Source: Gramella sp. KN1008
Lineage (GTDB): Bacteria; Bacteroidota; Bacteroidia; Flavobacteriales; Flavobacteriaceae
DNA length: 64,000 bases
NCBI RefSeq assembly: GCF_004332155.1
Contig: NZ_SJDV01000002.1
Coordinates: 1 to 64,000 of the forward strand
Direction of reading: 5' to 3'
Below, in pieces: positions 8,222 to 16,279 of the stretch; positions within the stretch are counted from its first letter, which is position 1; each line of letters begins with the position of its first letter. The notes below the pieces were generated by a model. That model ran no database searches. It was not told the origin of the DNA and was given only the letters and a program-made list of their open reading frames with translations. A program made the position numbers and the translations under genes.

Positions 8222-8707
8222 ATGAACGAGATACCAGAATTCTGGCGGACAGAGGTTTTTCATCCTCTGTCCGTTCATTTTCCTATAGTGCTGCTTCTGC
8301 TTGCATTCCTCTTTAAACTTATCGCTCTCTGGTCTGCCCGAATAACCTGGGAGCAGGGAGGAAGGTTCTTACTTATCCTGGGTGTGATAGGTGTATGGAT
8401 AGCTGTTTACACCGGTGATCTGGCCGATGGGATCGTTTCCAGGAACCTATGTGACCCAACCATTCTTAAAGATCATGAGAACCTTGCCCTGGCCACGGCA
8501 TGGATCTTTACTGCCGCTCTTTTACTGGAGCTTATAATCACTTATGTAGACCTGTTTAAAACCAGGGTAATTTCAATAATTCTGGTTATTATACTTGGAG
8601 CCGGCTCGGTAGTTCTGTCCTATACCGGCCATCTGGGTGCTCAGCTGGTATATCAACAGGCAGCCGGAGTATTTGTACCTTCGCAGGACTGCAATGAATT
8701 TAACTGA
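8222..8707 (+). CDS. DUF2231-like membrane protein
   Basis: 161 residues, four transmembrane segments (about 18-37, 48-68, 88-108, 116-138). The N-terminal FHPLSVHFPIVLL motif and the conserved GDLAD and DHENLA segments match DUF2231 proteins, which are often associated with heme or redox modules. Two Cys (C77 in RNLCDP and C157 near the end) might pair. It follows the lipoprotein by two bases and overlaps the likely start of the methyltransferase, so these three probably form one operon. Function unknown. Confidence 0.75.
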   Translation: MNEIPEFWRTEVFHPLSVHFPIVLLLLAFLFKLIALWSARITWEQGGRFLLILGVIGVWIAVYTGDLADGIVSRNLCDPTILKDHENLALATAWIFTAALLLELIITYVDLFKTRVISIILVIILGAGSVVLSYTGHLGAQLVYQQAAGVFVPSQDCNEFN

Positions 8708-9329
8708 TGTAGTAATGGAAGACCGTACATCTCACTGGAATCACATTTATTTAAGCAAGGAATTTGAAGAAACCAGCTGGTACCAGGAAAAACCGGAAGT
8801 ATCCCTGCGGCTCATCGAATCTCTAAACCTGTCAGAGACGGCTCAGATTATCGATATAGGCGGAGGAGATAGTTATCTCGTAGATAATCTTCTGGAACTG
8901 GGATACAGGAATATTAGTGTCCTGGATATTTCAGTCCGGGCTGTAGAAAAGGGCCTGAATCGTCTGGGCGAGCAGGGTGAAAATGTGAACTGGATCGTAA
9001 GCGATTCCAGGGAATATAAATCACCTCAGAAGTTTGACCTGTGGCATGACAGGGCAGCTTTTCATTTTCTAACAGATGAGCAAAGCATTGCAGCTTATAT
9101 TTCAAACCTGAAAACTTCCCTAAGACCCGGAGGCTATTTTATACTTGGAACCTTTTCGGAAAAGGGACCCGATAAGTGCAGTGGGATCAGGATAAAAAAA
9201 TATTCTGCTAAAGAAATGAAAGAACTTTTCCGGGAAAATTTTAATCTTATCCATATTGAGAATATAGATCATAGTACACCCTGGGATGCCACACAGAATT
9301 TTACCTTCGGGGTTTTTCAAAAGATATAA
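8694..9329 (+). CDS. class I SAM-dependent methyltransferase
   Basis: About 211 residues from the ATG at 8694 (overlapping the DUF2231 gene by 14 bases). An ATG at 8715 giving a start at MEDRTSHW is equally plausible. The open frame extends further upstream, but that part overlaps the previous gene in another frame. Motif I is clear (IIDIGGGDSYL), then LDIS (acidic SAM-ribose contact), and LRPGGYFILGTFS (post-I/III region). The N-terminal WNHIYLS...SWYQEKPE pattern is typical of small thiopurine/tellurite-like methyltransferases that act on small molecules. Substrate unknown. Confidence 0.85.
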   Translation: MNLTDVVMEDRTSHWNHIYLSKEFEETSWYQEKPEVSLRLIESLNLSETAQIIDIGGGDSYLVDNLLELGYRNISVLDISVRAVEKGLNRLGEQGENVNWIVSDSREYKSPQKFDLWHDRAAFHFLTDEQSIAAYISNLKTSLRPGGYFILGTFSEKGPDKCSGIRIKKYSAKEMKELFRENFNLIHIENIDHSTPWDATQNFTFGVFQKI

Positions 9330-9392
9330 GCAATAGTGAACGGATTTACATTTGAAAATCCTTAATTTTAAACCAGTCCCATACGTAAAGAT

Positions 9393-10223
9393 TTGACCAG
9401 TTTTAACCAAAAAACAATACTCATAACCGGCGCGGCGTCGGGAATAGGTCTTTTAATGGCAGAACTTGCGATCAGCAGGGGAGTCAGCCATCTGATCATG
9501 CTGGATATTAATAAGAAAGCCCTTGAACAGACCCGCGAACAATTGACTTCTCCAGGCTGTGAGATCCATTCTATCCCTGTGGATCTTAGCAGTGAAATAG
9601 AGATCCGTGAGGCGCTGAAACAAATATCGGCCAGGGAACTGCAGGTGGATATCCTTATCAATAATGCAGGCATAGTCACAGGAAAAGATTTCGAGAAGCA
9701 TTCTGAAGAAGAAATAGAGAAGAGCATACAGGTGAATTCCATTGCTCCCATGAAACTCACTTTAGGCCTGCTTCCGCAGATGATAAGAAAAGGAAGCGGC
9801 TATATAGTCAATATTTCTTCGGCTGCAGGCATGCTTGCCAACCCGGGAATGTCTGTCTATTGTGCAAGCAAATGGGCGCTGAGTGGATGGTCTCATTCCC
9901 TGCGTATTGAAATGGAAAGAAAAAGCACCGGCGTGAAGGTCCTCACTGTAACGCCATATTATATAGATACCGGGATGTTCAGGGGAGTAAGCTCACCCCT
10001 TATTCCTATCCTGAAACCGGAGAAAGTGGCCAAACGCATCATAAGGGCGATTGAAAGAGAAAGGATCATTTTAAGAACCCCGGGAATCATCTATCTTCTG
10101 CCATTTGTAAAAGGGATTCTCCCGCAAAGAATGCTGGATGTTTTGATAGGTAAGATGTTTGGCATATATGATTCAATGAAAACATTTAAAGGCAGAAACG
10201 ATGACCAGAACCCAGCTGGATAA
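9393..10223 (+). CDS. short-chain dehydrogenase/reductase (classical SDR)
   Basis: 276 residues from a TTG start. Rossmann motif TGAASGIG (12-19), NNAG (about 90-93), catalytic Ser143 with Tyr156 and Lys160 in YCASK: a complete active site. The hydrophobic C-terminal extension (PGIIYLLPFVKGILP) resembles membrane-associated SDRs acting on retinol, sterols or fatty alcohols/aldehydes. Its end overlaps the aldehyde dehydrogenase gene by 23 bases, so the two are surely cotranscribed and suggest a two-step alcohol-to-acid oxidation, or the reverse. Substrate unknown. Confidence 0.88.
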   Translation: MTSFNQKTILITGAASGIGLLMAELAISRGVSHLIMLDINKKALEQTREQLTSPGCEIHSIPVDLSSEIEIREALKQISARELQVDILINNAGIVTGKDFEKHSEEEIEKSIQVNSIAPMKLTLGLLPQMIRKGSGYIVNISSAAGMLANPGMSVYCASKWALSGWSHSLRIEMERKSTGVKVLTVTPYYIDTGMFRGVSSPLIPILKPEKVAKRIIRAIERERIILRTPGIIYLLPFVKGILPQRMLDVLIGKMFGIYDSMKTFKGRNDDQNPAG

Positions 10224-11610
10224 CCTACTAACCAAACAAAAACAGTCTTTTACAACTTCTCCACCAGACCTGAAGAAACGCCTGGAAAATCTTGAGAAGC
10301 TTTCCAATAGCGTAGAGGTGTGGAAGGAAAAACTGATCGAGGCGGTTTCCAGTGATTTTGGTTCCAGATCCCGGGAGGAAACCCTGATGCTTGAAATCTT
10401 TCCTTTACAGGATGAGATAAGACATGCAAAAAAGCACCTGCGAAACTGGACAAAAAGAAGATATGTTCGCGGTTCCTGGTTTTTGCTTCCGGCTTCGGCA
10501 TATTATGAGTATCAGCCCCTGGGAAGCGTGGGAATTATGGGAGCATGGAATTACCAGGTACTGCTAACGCTTAGTCCCCTGGTAGATGCCATAGCCGCCG
10601 GGAATCATGCGATACTCAAGCCTTCAGAGATAGCGCCTGCCTCGGCTGAGGTGATTAAAGAACTTATCAATTCTACCTTTCCGGAAGAATATGTTCATTG
10701 TATAACCGGCGATACCCAAGTGGCACGAAACTTTTCTTCCCTCCCTTTTGATCATCTTTTCTTTACCGGTTCCGGAAATATAGGAAAGAAGATAATGGCG
10801 GCAGCGGCAGAAAATCTTACTCCGGTAACCCTTGAGCTGGGCGGAAAATCACCGGCGATAATACATGAGTCCTATTCGGTGAAGAGAGCGGCTAAACGTA
10901 TCCTTGCGGGGAAACTTTTAAATGGCGGTCAAACCTGCGTGGCCCCGGATTACGTAATACTTCCCAAAGACCTGAACGATGATTTTAAGGAGGCGGCATT
11001 AGATCTCGTTCAGAAATTCTATCCGGATATTTATGATAATGAACAATACAGCCATATCATCAATGAAAGTCATTACAATAGGCTTAAAGGACTCCTGGAA
11101 GATGCCGAAAACAAGGGAGCGACGGTGGTTGAGCTGTCAAAAGGAACTTCCGCCGGAGATAAATTTCTAATCACTCCAAAGCTTGTCTTCAATGTGAATG
11201 ATGATATGGAGATCATGCAGGAAGAGATATTTGGTCCATTGTTGCCGGTGCTTAACCTTGACACTTCTCAGGAAGCTGTGGCCTATGTGAACAACAAGCC
11301 AAAGCCTCTCGCTCTTTATTATTTTGACTCAGGCAGGAAGCGTATCAATTGGCTATTAAAAAATACGCTTTCCGGAGGAGTTTGCATTAATGATACGGTA
11401 TATCATCTGGCTCAGCATAACCTGCCGTTTGGCGGGGTAGGTGCCAGTGGGATGGGGCATTATCATGGTTTTGACGGTTTTAAGACATTCTCCAAAAAAA
11501 GAGCCGTGATGCATCAAAGAAGCTTGGCTGCTTCAGACCTTTTACATCCACCTTTTACCGACTGGAAAAAGAAACTCATCAGGTTTTTAACGAAGCTTTC
11601 CAGATTGTAA
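10201..11610 (+). CDS. aldehyde dehydrogenase (class 3-like, NAD(P)-dependent)
   Basis: 469 residues. LELGGKSP holds the general base Glu (E212) and NGGQTCVAPD the nucleophile Cys246; GSVGIMGAWNYQV, FTGSGNIG and QEEIFGPLLPV are also family motifs. The length and the hydrophobic, basic C-terminus (DLLHPPFTDWKKKLIRFLTKL) match fatty-aldehyde-type ALDHs that associate with membranes. Together with the overlapping SDR it likely turns long-chain or terpenoid alcohols into acids (inference). Confidence 0.92.
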   Translation: MTRTQLDNLLTKQKQSFTTSPPDLKKRLENLEKLSNSVEVWKEKLIEAVSSDFGSRSREETLMLEIFPLQDEIRHAKKHLRNWTKRRYVRGSWFLLPASAYYEYQPLGSVGIMGAWNYQVLLTLSPLVDAIAAGNHAILKPSEIAPASAEVIKELINSTFPEEYVHCITGDTQVARNFSSLPFDHLFFTGSGNIGKKIMAAAAENLTPVTLELGGKSPAIIHESYSVKRAAKRILAGKLLNGGQTCVAPDYVILPKDLNDDFKEAALDLVQKFYPDIYDNEQYSHIINESHYNRLKGLLEDAENKGATVVELSKGTSAGDKFLITPKLVFNVNDDMEIMQEEIFGPLLPVLNLDTSQEAVAYVNNKPKPLALYYFDSGRKRINWLLKNTLSGGVCINDTVYHLAQHNLPFGGVGASGMGHYHGFDGFKTFSKKRAVMHQRSLAASDLLHPPFTDWKKKLIRFLTKLSRL

Positions 11611-11622
11611 TGCTCATCATAA

Positions 11623-11651
11623 GCAAAGAGAGATGACCTCACTCTCTTTGC
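11623..11651. repeat. perfect 10-bp inverted repeat, possible terminator
   Basis: GCAAAGAGAG and CTCTCTTTGC flank a 9-base loop just after the aldehyde dehydrogenase stop. There is no clean T run after it, so a classical intrinsic terminator is not certain. Confidence 0.5.
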
Positions 11652-11745
11652 AGTCGAAGTCAAGCAACCTCTATTGTTTTACTCATTACAGGGAAGCAAT
11701 GATATATTCCTGGTTGGGAAGTCTTAAATCTTCAATTGCTTTTAA

Positions 11746-11753
11746 TAAATTTG
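11746..11753 (+). promoter_or_regulatory. -7 promoter box TAAATTTG of the IYD-like gene
   Basis: Matches TAnnTTTG 27 bases upstream of the ATG at 11773. No clear -33 TTTG at 19-21 bases upstream, so this is a moderate call. Confidence 0.4.
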
Positions 11754-11772
11754 ATAAACAATAGTTAATTCC

Positions 11773-12459
11773 ATGTCTGTTAAAGAACAAATTATCAAGG
11801 GGTTTCGCCATGTACCTTATAAGCCGCAGAGCTATTCATCTGAAGAGATGTTGAAGCGATCAGAACAATATTATCGTTTCCTTGATAGCAGAAGATCGGT
11901 AAGGCATTTTTCAGATAAGGACGTTCCTGTTGAAGTGATAGAAAACATAATAAAAACAGCAGGAACAGCCCCTTCCGGTGCTCATAAACAACCCTGGAAA
12001 TTTTGCGCAGTATCCGATCCTGCGCTTAAATCAAGAATCAGAAAAGCAGCAGAAGAGGAAGAAAAGGAAAATTATACTGCCAGGATGAGTGAGCGCTGGC
12101 TCAAAGACCTCGCTCCGCTGGGGACAGATACAAATAAGGAGTTTCTGGAGATTGCGCCATGGCTTATTGTAGTGTTCAAAGAAGCCTATGAGCTTAATGA
12201 GAAGGGTGAAAGACATACTAATTACTATGTGAACGAATCGGTAGGTATTGCGTGTGGGATGCTGATATCGGCCATTCATAATGCAGGGCTGGTTACACTA
12301 ACTCATACCCCGAGTCCAATGAATTTTCTTTCAGACATTCTTAACCGACCAAATAATGAAAGGGCTTATTTGCTTTTACCGGTGGGTTATGCGGCCACCG
12401 AAACTTTTGTTCCGCATATCAGCAGGAAAGAATTAAAAGAGATAAGTGAGTTTTATTAA
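11773..12459 (+). CDS. iodotyrosine-deiodinase-like nitroreductase-family flavoprotein
   Basis: 228 residues. FMN-binding motifs SRRSVRHF (39-46) and GTAPSGAHKQPW (64-75) are those of iodotyrosine deiodinase (IYD). Recalling the human IYD sequence, the lid that binds the amino acid zwitterion is conserved: Glu157, Tyr161 and Lys182 correspond to E97, Y101 and K122 here (EEEEKENY...SERWLKDL...NKEF). The segments SVGIACGMLISAIHNAGLVTLT and LLPVGYA also match. This points to reductive dehalogenation of halotyrosines, known for bacterial IYD homologues, rather than general nitroreduction. It is transcribed alone, with a hairpin after it. Confidence 0.85.
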   Translation: MSVKEQIIKGFRHVPYKPQSYSSEEMLKRSEQYYRFLDSRRSVRHFSDKDVPVEVIENIIKTAGTAPSGAHKQPWKFCAVSDPALKSRIRKAAEEEEKENYTARMSERWLKDLAPLGTDTNKEFLEIAPWLIVVFKEAYELNEKGERHTNYYVNESVGIACGMLISAIHNAGLVTLTHTPSPMNFLSDILNRPNNERAYLLLPVGYAATETFVPHISRKELKEISEFY

Positions 12460-12460
12460 T

Positions 12461-12500
12461 AAAAAAAAGCCTATTCCTGTAGGGCGAAATAGGCGTTTTA
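12461..12500 (+). terminator. hairpin after the IYD-like gene
   Basis: GCCTATT (12469-12475) pairs with AATAGGC (12488-12494), with an inner CCT/AGG pairing, preceded by an A run and followed by GTTTTA. It lies directly after the stop codon. Confidence 0.65.
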
Positions 12501-12587
12501 AAATTAGCCATAAAGGTTACTTGATAGAGGCAAAAAAGTCAACTGCTTTTAAGGATATAAAATTACATAACTTATTGGAGGAATTTG

Positions 12588-12601
12588 GTAACACTTGTTA
12601 C
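12588..12601. promoter_or_regulatory. palindromic operator GTAAC-ACTT-GTTAC (site 3, atypical position)
   Basis: Third copy of the palindrome. The centre lies 30.5 bp before the ATG at 12625, much closer than at the other sites, and no TAnnTTTG box occurs at +29.5 bp on the plus strand. On the minus strand, TAATTTTA begins exactly 29.5 bp from the centre but faces no gene. It may act on a promoter near 12611 (TATAAATTAT), possibly as a repressor site. Confidence 0.5.
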
Positions 12602-12624
12602 ACAGGGATTTATAAATTATAAAA

Positions 12625-13038
12625 ATGCCTAAACTTCTTTTAAAAAGGAATTCTGAATGGGCCAACAAGATGAAGGTCTATGAACTTTATCTCAACGGTA
12701 AGAAATTCACGGAGATAGACCATGATGAGGTGCTTTCCTTTGAGATCCCTGAAGGTAAATACCGCCTGGTGGCCAAAGTGGATTGGTGCAGTAGTCAGCC
12801 ATTGGATCTTGAGTTTAAGGAAGGTGAATTAAGAAAAATAGAGATCACAGGTTTCGTATTTTCAAAATATCTTTTTCCGGCTGCGGCCCTTACCCTTATT
12901 CTCTATATGGCTATCTATTTTCATTTTAAAATAAACAGTCTTCTTTTAGCCAGTATCTTGATGTTCTTTTTCGGTTATATGATTTATTTCATGAGTTTTG
13001 GCCGGGGGCATTATCTTAGATTAATTGAAAGGCCTTAG
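12625..13038 (+). CDS. hypothetical protein with beta-rich N-domain and two C-terminal TM helices
   Basis: 137 residues. The N-terminal half (about 15-75) is predicted beta-rich and cytosolic or exposed (YELYLNGKKFTEIDHDEVLSF, then IPEGKYRLVAKVDWCSS). It is followed by two hydrophobic helices (about 83-102 and 105-126). An internal ATG at 12670 (MKVYELYLNG) is an alternative start. A regulon operator lies immediately upstream, so it may take part in the sulfur response, but nothing in the sequence defines a function. Confidence 0.7.
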   Translation: MPKLLLKRNSEWANKMKVYELYLNGKKFTEIDHDEVLSFEIPEGKYRLVAKVDWCSSQPLDLEFKEGELRKIEITGFVFSKYLFPAAALTLILYMAIYFHFKINSLLLASILMFFFGYMIYFMSFGRGHYLRLIERP

Positions 13039-13170
13039 ATAAATCCTCCTATTAAATCAGGTTTATAGTAGAACATGTTAATGGCCTTTATTAAATTTAT
13101 ATATGTGAAATTATAAACCTGCATAATTGGGACCTGGCGGAATAATATGGTTTTTAAGTTTGAAGAAACT

Positions 13171-13184
13171 GTAACATAAGTTAC
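13171..13184. promoter_or_regulatory. palindromic operator GTAAC-ATAA-GTTAC (site 4)
   Basis: Fourth copy. A perfect -7 box TATTTTTG starts at 13207, exactly 29.5 bp from the centre. It controls the sterol-desaturase-like / CstB-like gene pair. Confidence 0.75.
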
Positions 13185-13206
13185 TGCACTTCCCCTTCTA
13201 TATTTA

Positions 13207-13214
13207 TATTTTTG
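13207..13214 (+). promoter_or_regulatory. -7 promoter box TATTTTTG of the desaturase-CstB operon
   Basis: Perfect TAnnTTTG match 31 bases upstream of the TTG start at 13238; the upstream operator occupies the -33 area. Confidence 0.65.
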
Positions 13215-13237
13215 TGCTTCAAAATTTTTAAAAAGGA

Positions 13238-14143
13238 TTGAATAAGTATATCGAAATAATACAGGATTCCTTCACAGGCTATTTTAATTACCTGGTGAAT
13301 GAGATCTTTAACCCGAGCTGGACCAGTTACTTTTACTGGCTCATAGGGCTTTCTGTACTTGTATGGGTCCTGGAGATCCTGATCCCCTGGAGAAAAGAGC
13401 AGAAAGTTTTTAGAAAGGGTTTCTGGCTGGATACTTTCTATATCCTGTTTAATTTCTTTCTATTCTCTTTAATAGGTTATAATGCCCTGAGCAATGTGGG
13501 AGTGGAGCTTTTTAATGATTTTCTTGGTCTTTTTGGAATTGAGAATATTGTTGCGATAAAACTGAATGATTTACCAGCCTGGACCCAGTTACTAATAATG
13601 TTCATAATTGCCGATTTCATCCAGTGGAATGTACACCGGCAGTTACATCGCCAGCCTTGGCTGTGGGAATTCCATAAAGTACACCATAGCGTAAAGGAAA
13701 TGGGTTTTGCAGCCCAGTTCAGATTTCACTTTATGGAAACGATCATTTACAAATCGGTTCAGTATATTCCTTTGGCGATGATAGGTTTCGGTATAAAGGA
13801 ATTCTTCGTGGTTCATATGTTTGCCGTATTCATCGGCCATCTAAACCATGCAAATGTAGGCTGGGATTACGGTCCGTTAAAATATGTGCTTAACAACCCC
13901 AGGATGCATATCTGGCATCATTCAAAGGAATTGCCAGAAGAAAGGCCTTATGGAATGAATTATGGCCTTAGCCTGAGCATTTGGGATTATATCTTTGGCA
14001 CCGCATATATTCCGAAGAATGGAAAGAATATAGAATTGGGATTTGAAGGGGATGAGAGCTTTCCTGAAGATTTCGGGAACCAGACCCTTTTTCCTTTTAA
14101 AAATAAAAACAGAGTAAAATCAAATCAATATAAATTAGAATAA
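13238..14143 (+). CDS. sterol desaturase/fatty acid hydroxylase superfamily protein
   Basis: 301 residues from a TTG start preceded by AAAAGGA. It has several transmembrane helices and the three His clusters of the membrane di-iron hydroxylase fold: HRQLH (about 133-137), HKVHH (about 145-149) and HIWHH (about 224-228). Members hydroxylate or desaturate lipids using oxygen. It sits one base before the CstB-like gene and shares its operator, so it is expressed with persulfide oxidation. The link between a lipid hydroxylase and sulfur stress is unexplained; it may modify membrane lipids or use a different substrate. Family sure, role unknown. Confidence 0.85.
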   Translation: MNKYIEIIQDSFTGYFNYLVNEIFNPSWTSYFYWLIGLSVLVWVLEILIPWRKEQKVFRKGFWLDTFYILFNFFLFSLIGYNALSNVGVELFNDFLGLFGIENIVAIKLNDLPAWTQLLIMFIIADFIQWNVHRQLHRQPWLWEFHKVHHSVKEMGFAAQFRFHFMETIIYKSVQYIPLAMIGFGIKEFFVVHMFAVFIGHLNHANVGWDYGPLKYVLNNPRMHIWHHSKELPEERPYGMNYGLSLSIWDYIFGTAYIPKNGKNIELGFEGDESFPEDFGNQTLFPFKNKNRVKSNQYKLE

Positions 14144-14144
14144 T

Positions 14145-15485
14145 ATGATCATAAAACAGTTTGAAGACAGTCCTCTGGCACACTATTCATATGCGATTGT
14201 AAGCGATGGAGAGATGGCGTTGATAGATCCTGCAAGAAATCCAATTGATTATTACAGGTATGCTGAAGAACAGGGGGCCAGGATCACAGCGGTTTTTGAA
14301 ACACATCCTCATGCCGATTTTGTGAGTAGTCATATGCAGATCCATGAAGAGGCAGGAGCAACCATATATGTAAGTAAGCTCCTGGGAGCCGATTACCCTC
14401 ATAAATCTTTCGATGATGGTGACAGCCTTAAGATTGGTAAGATTACATTCAGTGCGATCAATACCCCGGGCCATTCGCCAGATAGTATTACCATAGTTGC
14501 GAAAGATGGAGATAAAACCGCTCTCTTTACGGGAGATACACTCTTCATTGGCGATGTGGGCAGACCCGATCTTAGGGAGAAGGCCGGGAATATGAAGGCT
14601 AAAAGGGTAGATCTTGCAAAGCAGATGTACAACACCATCCAGACCAAATACAATGATCTACCGGATGATGCTCTTGTGTATCCGGCTCACGGTGCCGGTT
14701 CTTTATGTGGAAAAAACATGAGCGATGCTTCTTCCAGTACTCTTGGAAATGAGCGCCAGGGCAACTGGGCATTTAAAGACCAGACCGAAGAAGAATTCGT
14801 GGAAGAGATCCTGAAAGATCAGCCTTTCATCCCGTCTTATTTTGGATTCAATGTGGATATTAATAAGACAGGGCCTGAAAATGTACAGCGTACCAAATGG
14901 GCCAATAAATTACGATTGAATGTGGATGAGGTGGAAGAAGGTGTCCTTGTGGTTGATACCCGGGACGGAGATAGCTTTAAAGCAGGCCATTTGCCAAATA
15001 GTATCAATATTATGGCCAGATCTGAAAAGGATAAATACGAGACCTGGCTGGGAGCTATAGTGAAGCCCGAAGAGAAGTTCTATCTGGTTATCAACTCGGT
15101 GGATAATCTTGAAGAAATGCTTGAAAGAACGGCAAAGATCGGATATGAAAAACAGGTGAAGGCCGTGATAACTTTAAGTAAGAAGGTTTCTGAAAAGTCT
15201 CCTGATTTCGATCTTGAGGATTTCAAGAAGAACAAGGATAATTACACCATCGTGGACATAAGGAATAAGAGCGAGCTGGCTGAAGGTAAGATCTTTGAAG
15301 ATGCCATCGCGGTACCCCTGAATGAGCTGAGGGATAATTCAACCGAAATTCCTTCTCATAAACCGGTGGTGGTTCATTGCGCCGGAGGATATCGTTCTGC
15401 CGCAGGAGCCAGTATTCTGGATAACAAATTTGATAGTACCAAAGTGTATGATCTTAGTGAAGCGATCAAGGATTTTAAATCATAA
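14145..15485 (+). CDS. CstB-like persulfide dioxygenase-rhodanese fusion
   Basis: 446 residues in three parts, as in CstB (known from Staphylococcus aureus, similar length). An MBL-fold persulfide dioxygenase (1-about 235) has the iron ligands in THPHADFVSSH (53-63), H110, D131 and H182, and C188 in GAGSLCGK at the place of the CstB substrate-binding Cys. A middle rhodanese-like domain (about 255-350) lacks the active Cys (LVINSVDN). A C-terminal rhodanese (about 360-446) has the active loop HCAGGYRS with C412. It likely converts low-molecular-weight persulfides to thiosulfate/sulfite. It is the second gene of an operon with the desaturase-like protein and is followed by a strong terminator. 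Confidence 0.9.
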   Translation: MIIKQFEDSPLAHYSYAIVSDGEMALIDPARNPIDYYRYAEEQGARITAVFETHPHADFVSSHMQIHEEAGATIYVSKLLGADYPHKSFDDGDSLKIGKITFSAINTPGHSPDSITIVAKDGDKTALFTGDTLFIGDVGRPDLREKAGNMKAKRVDLAKQMYNTIQTKYNDLPDDALVYPAHGAGSLCGKNMSDASSSTLGNERQGNWAFKDQTEEEFVEEILKDQPFIPSYFGFNVDINKTGPENVQRTKWANKLRLNVDEVEEGVLVVDTRDGDSFKAGHLPNSINIMARSEKDKYETWLGAIVKPEEKFYLVINSVDNLEEMLERTAKIGYEKQVKAVITLSKKVSEKSPDFDLEDFKKNKDNYTIVDIRNKSELAEGKIFEDAIAVPLNELRDNSTEIPSHKPVVVHCAGGYRSAAGASILDNKFDSTKVYDLSEAIKDFKS

Positions 15486-15506
15486 GAATAATCTGTTCAA
15501 CTTAAT

Positions 15507-15537
15507 AAACCCGGAATGAAAGTTCCGGGTTTTTTTA
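15507..15537 (+). terminator. intrinsic terminator of the CstB operon
   Basis: Stem AACCCGGAA / TTCCGGGTT with a 6-base loop, followed by a run of seven T. It ends the CstB-like transcript. Confidence 0.9.
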
Positions 15538-15706
15538 TAGGTCTTTACCAAATGATTTACGCTTTCATGGTCATTGCAAATGCAGTGAAACAATTCCCCC
15601 CATTTAAACCAAAAGCCCATATTTTGAGATTTCCACAACATCTCAAACAGCTTAATTTTCCTATATTTACGCTTGTACGGCCAAAAAATAGAACATACAA
15701 CCACTT

Positions 15707-16192
15707 ATGGAGAAAAAATACAGGCTAAAGGTTAACGACAGCTATAATTTTGAATTTACCCAGGAGGAAGCAGAAGCTCTTGATACACAGCAAATTTCTA
15801 AATCCAATTATCATCTTCTTAAGGATAACCGGTCATTTACCGCAGAGATCTTTAAACCCGATTTCCTCAACAGGAAATATGAGATTAAAATCAATTCCAA
15901 TATCTATTCGGTAAAGATCAATAATGACCTTGATATGCTTATAGATGAGATGGGATTGTCCCTGGGAAGTATGCATCAGGTAAATGATATTAAGGCACCC
16001 ATGCCAGGCCTTATTCTGGAAGTAAATGTGAAGGAGGGTGATGAAGTGAAAGAAGGAGATTATCTCCTGGTTCTGGAAGCCATGAAGATGGAAAATACAC
16101 TTACGGCCCCAAGGGATGGGGTGGTCAAATCGGTTACCGTGGGTAAGACCGATACTGTGGAAAAGAACCAGTTATTGATAGAAATGGAGTAA
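15707..16192 (+). CDS. biotin carboxyl carrier protein of an acyl-CoA carboxylase
   Basis: 161 residues. The C-terminal about 70 residues form a biotinyl domain with the biotinylation site EAMKMENT (Lys127). The N-terminal part (1-85) is a beta-rich segment typical of flavobacterial propionyl-CoA carboxylase carrier subunits. It is the first of three genes encoding carrier, biotin carboxylase and carboxyltransferase, all on the plus strand. It carries the CO2 group from the carboxylase to the transferase. A TATATTTA box lies at 15662-15669. Confidence 0.92.
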   Translation: MEKKYRLKVNDSYNFEFTQEEAEALDTQQISKSNYHLLKDNRSFTAEIFKPDFLNRKYEIKINSNIYSVKINNDLDMLIDEMGLSLGSMHQVNDIKAPMPGLILEVNVKEGDEVKEGDYLLVLEAMKMENTLTAPRDGVVKSVTVGKTDTVEKNQLLIEME

Positions 16193-16237
16193 CAGGGAGC
16201 AAGATTCCCGAATTCCGAATTTGAAAATTAATGAGAA

Positions 16238-16265
16238 GTCACCTCGCGCGTAATTGAGAGGTCTT
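16238..16265. repeat. dispersed intergenic repeat copy (GTCACCTCG...GAGAGGTCTT)
   Basis: 28 bases in the gap between carrier and carboxylase genes, nearly identical to 19433-19460, with 3 mismatches by my alignment. Such short hairpin-forming elements between genes are common in Flavobacteriaceae genomes. The ends ACCTC/GAGGT can pair. Confidence 0.6.
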
Positions 16266-16279
16266 GTTAAAAAATAAAT

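Noticed and set aside
11623..11651. Inverted repeat after the aldehyde dehydrogenase as a mobile-element end
   Set aside because: Single copy in the window, no target duplication or transposase; more likely a transcript-end hairpin.
15516..15728. 70-codon plus-strand frame after the CstB operon
   Set aside because: Starts inside the terminator hairpin and runs into the biotin carrier gene in another frame; no coding character.
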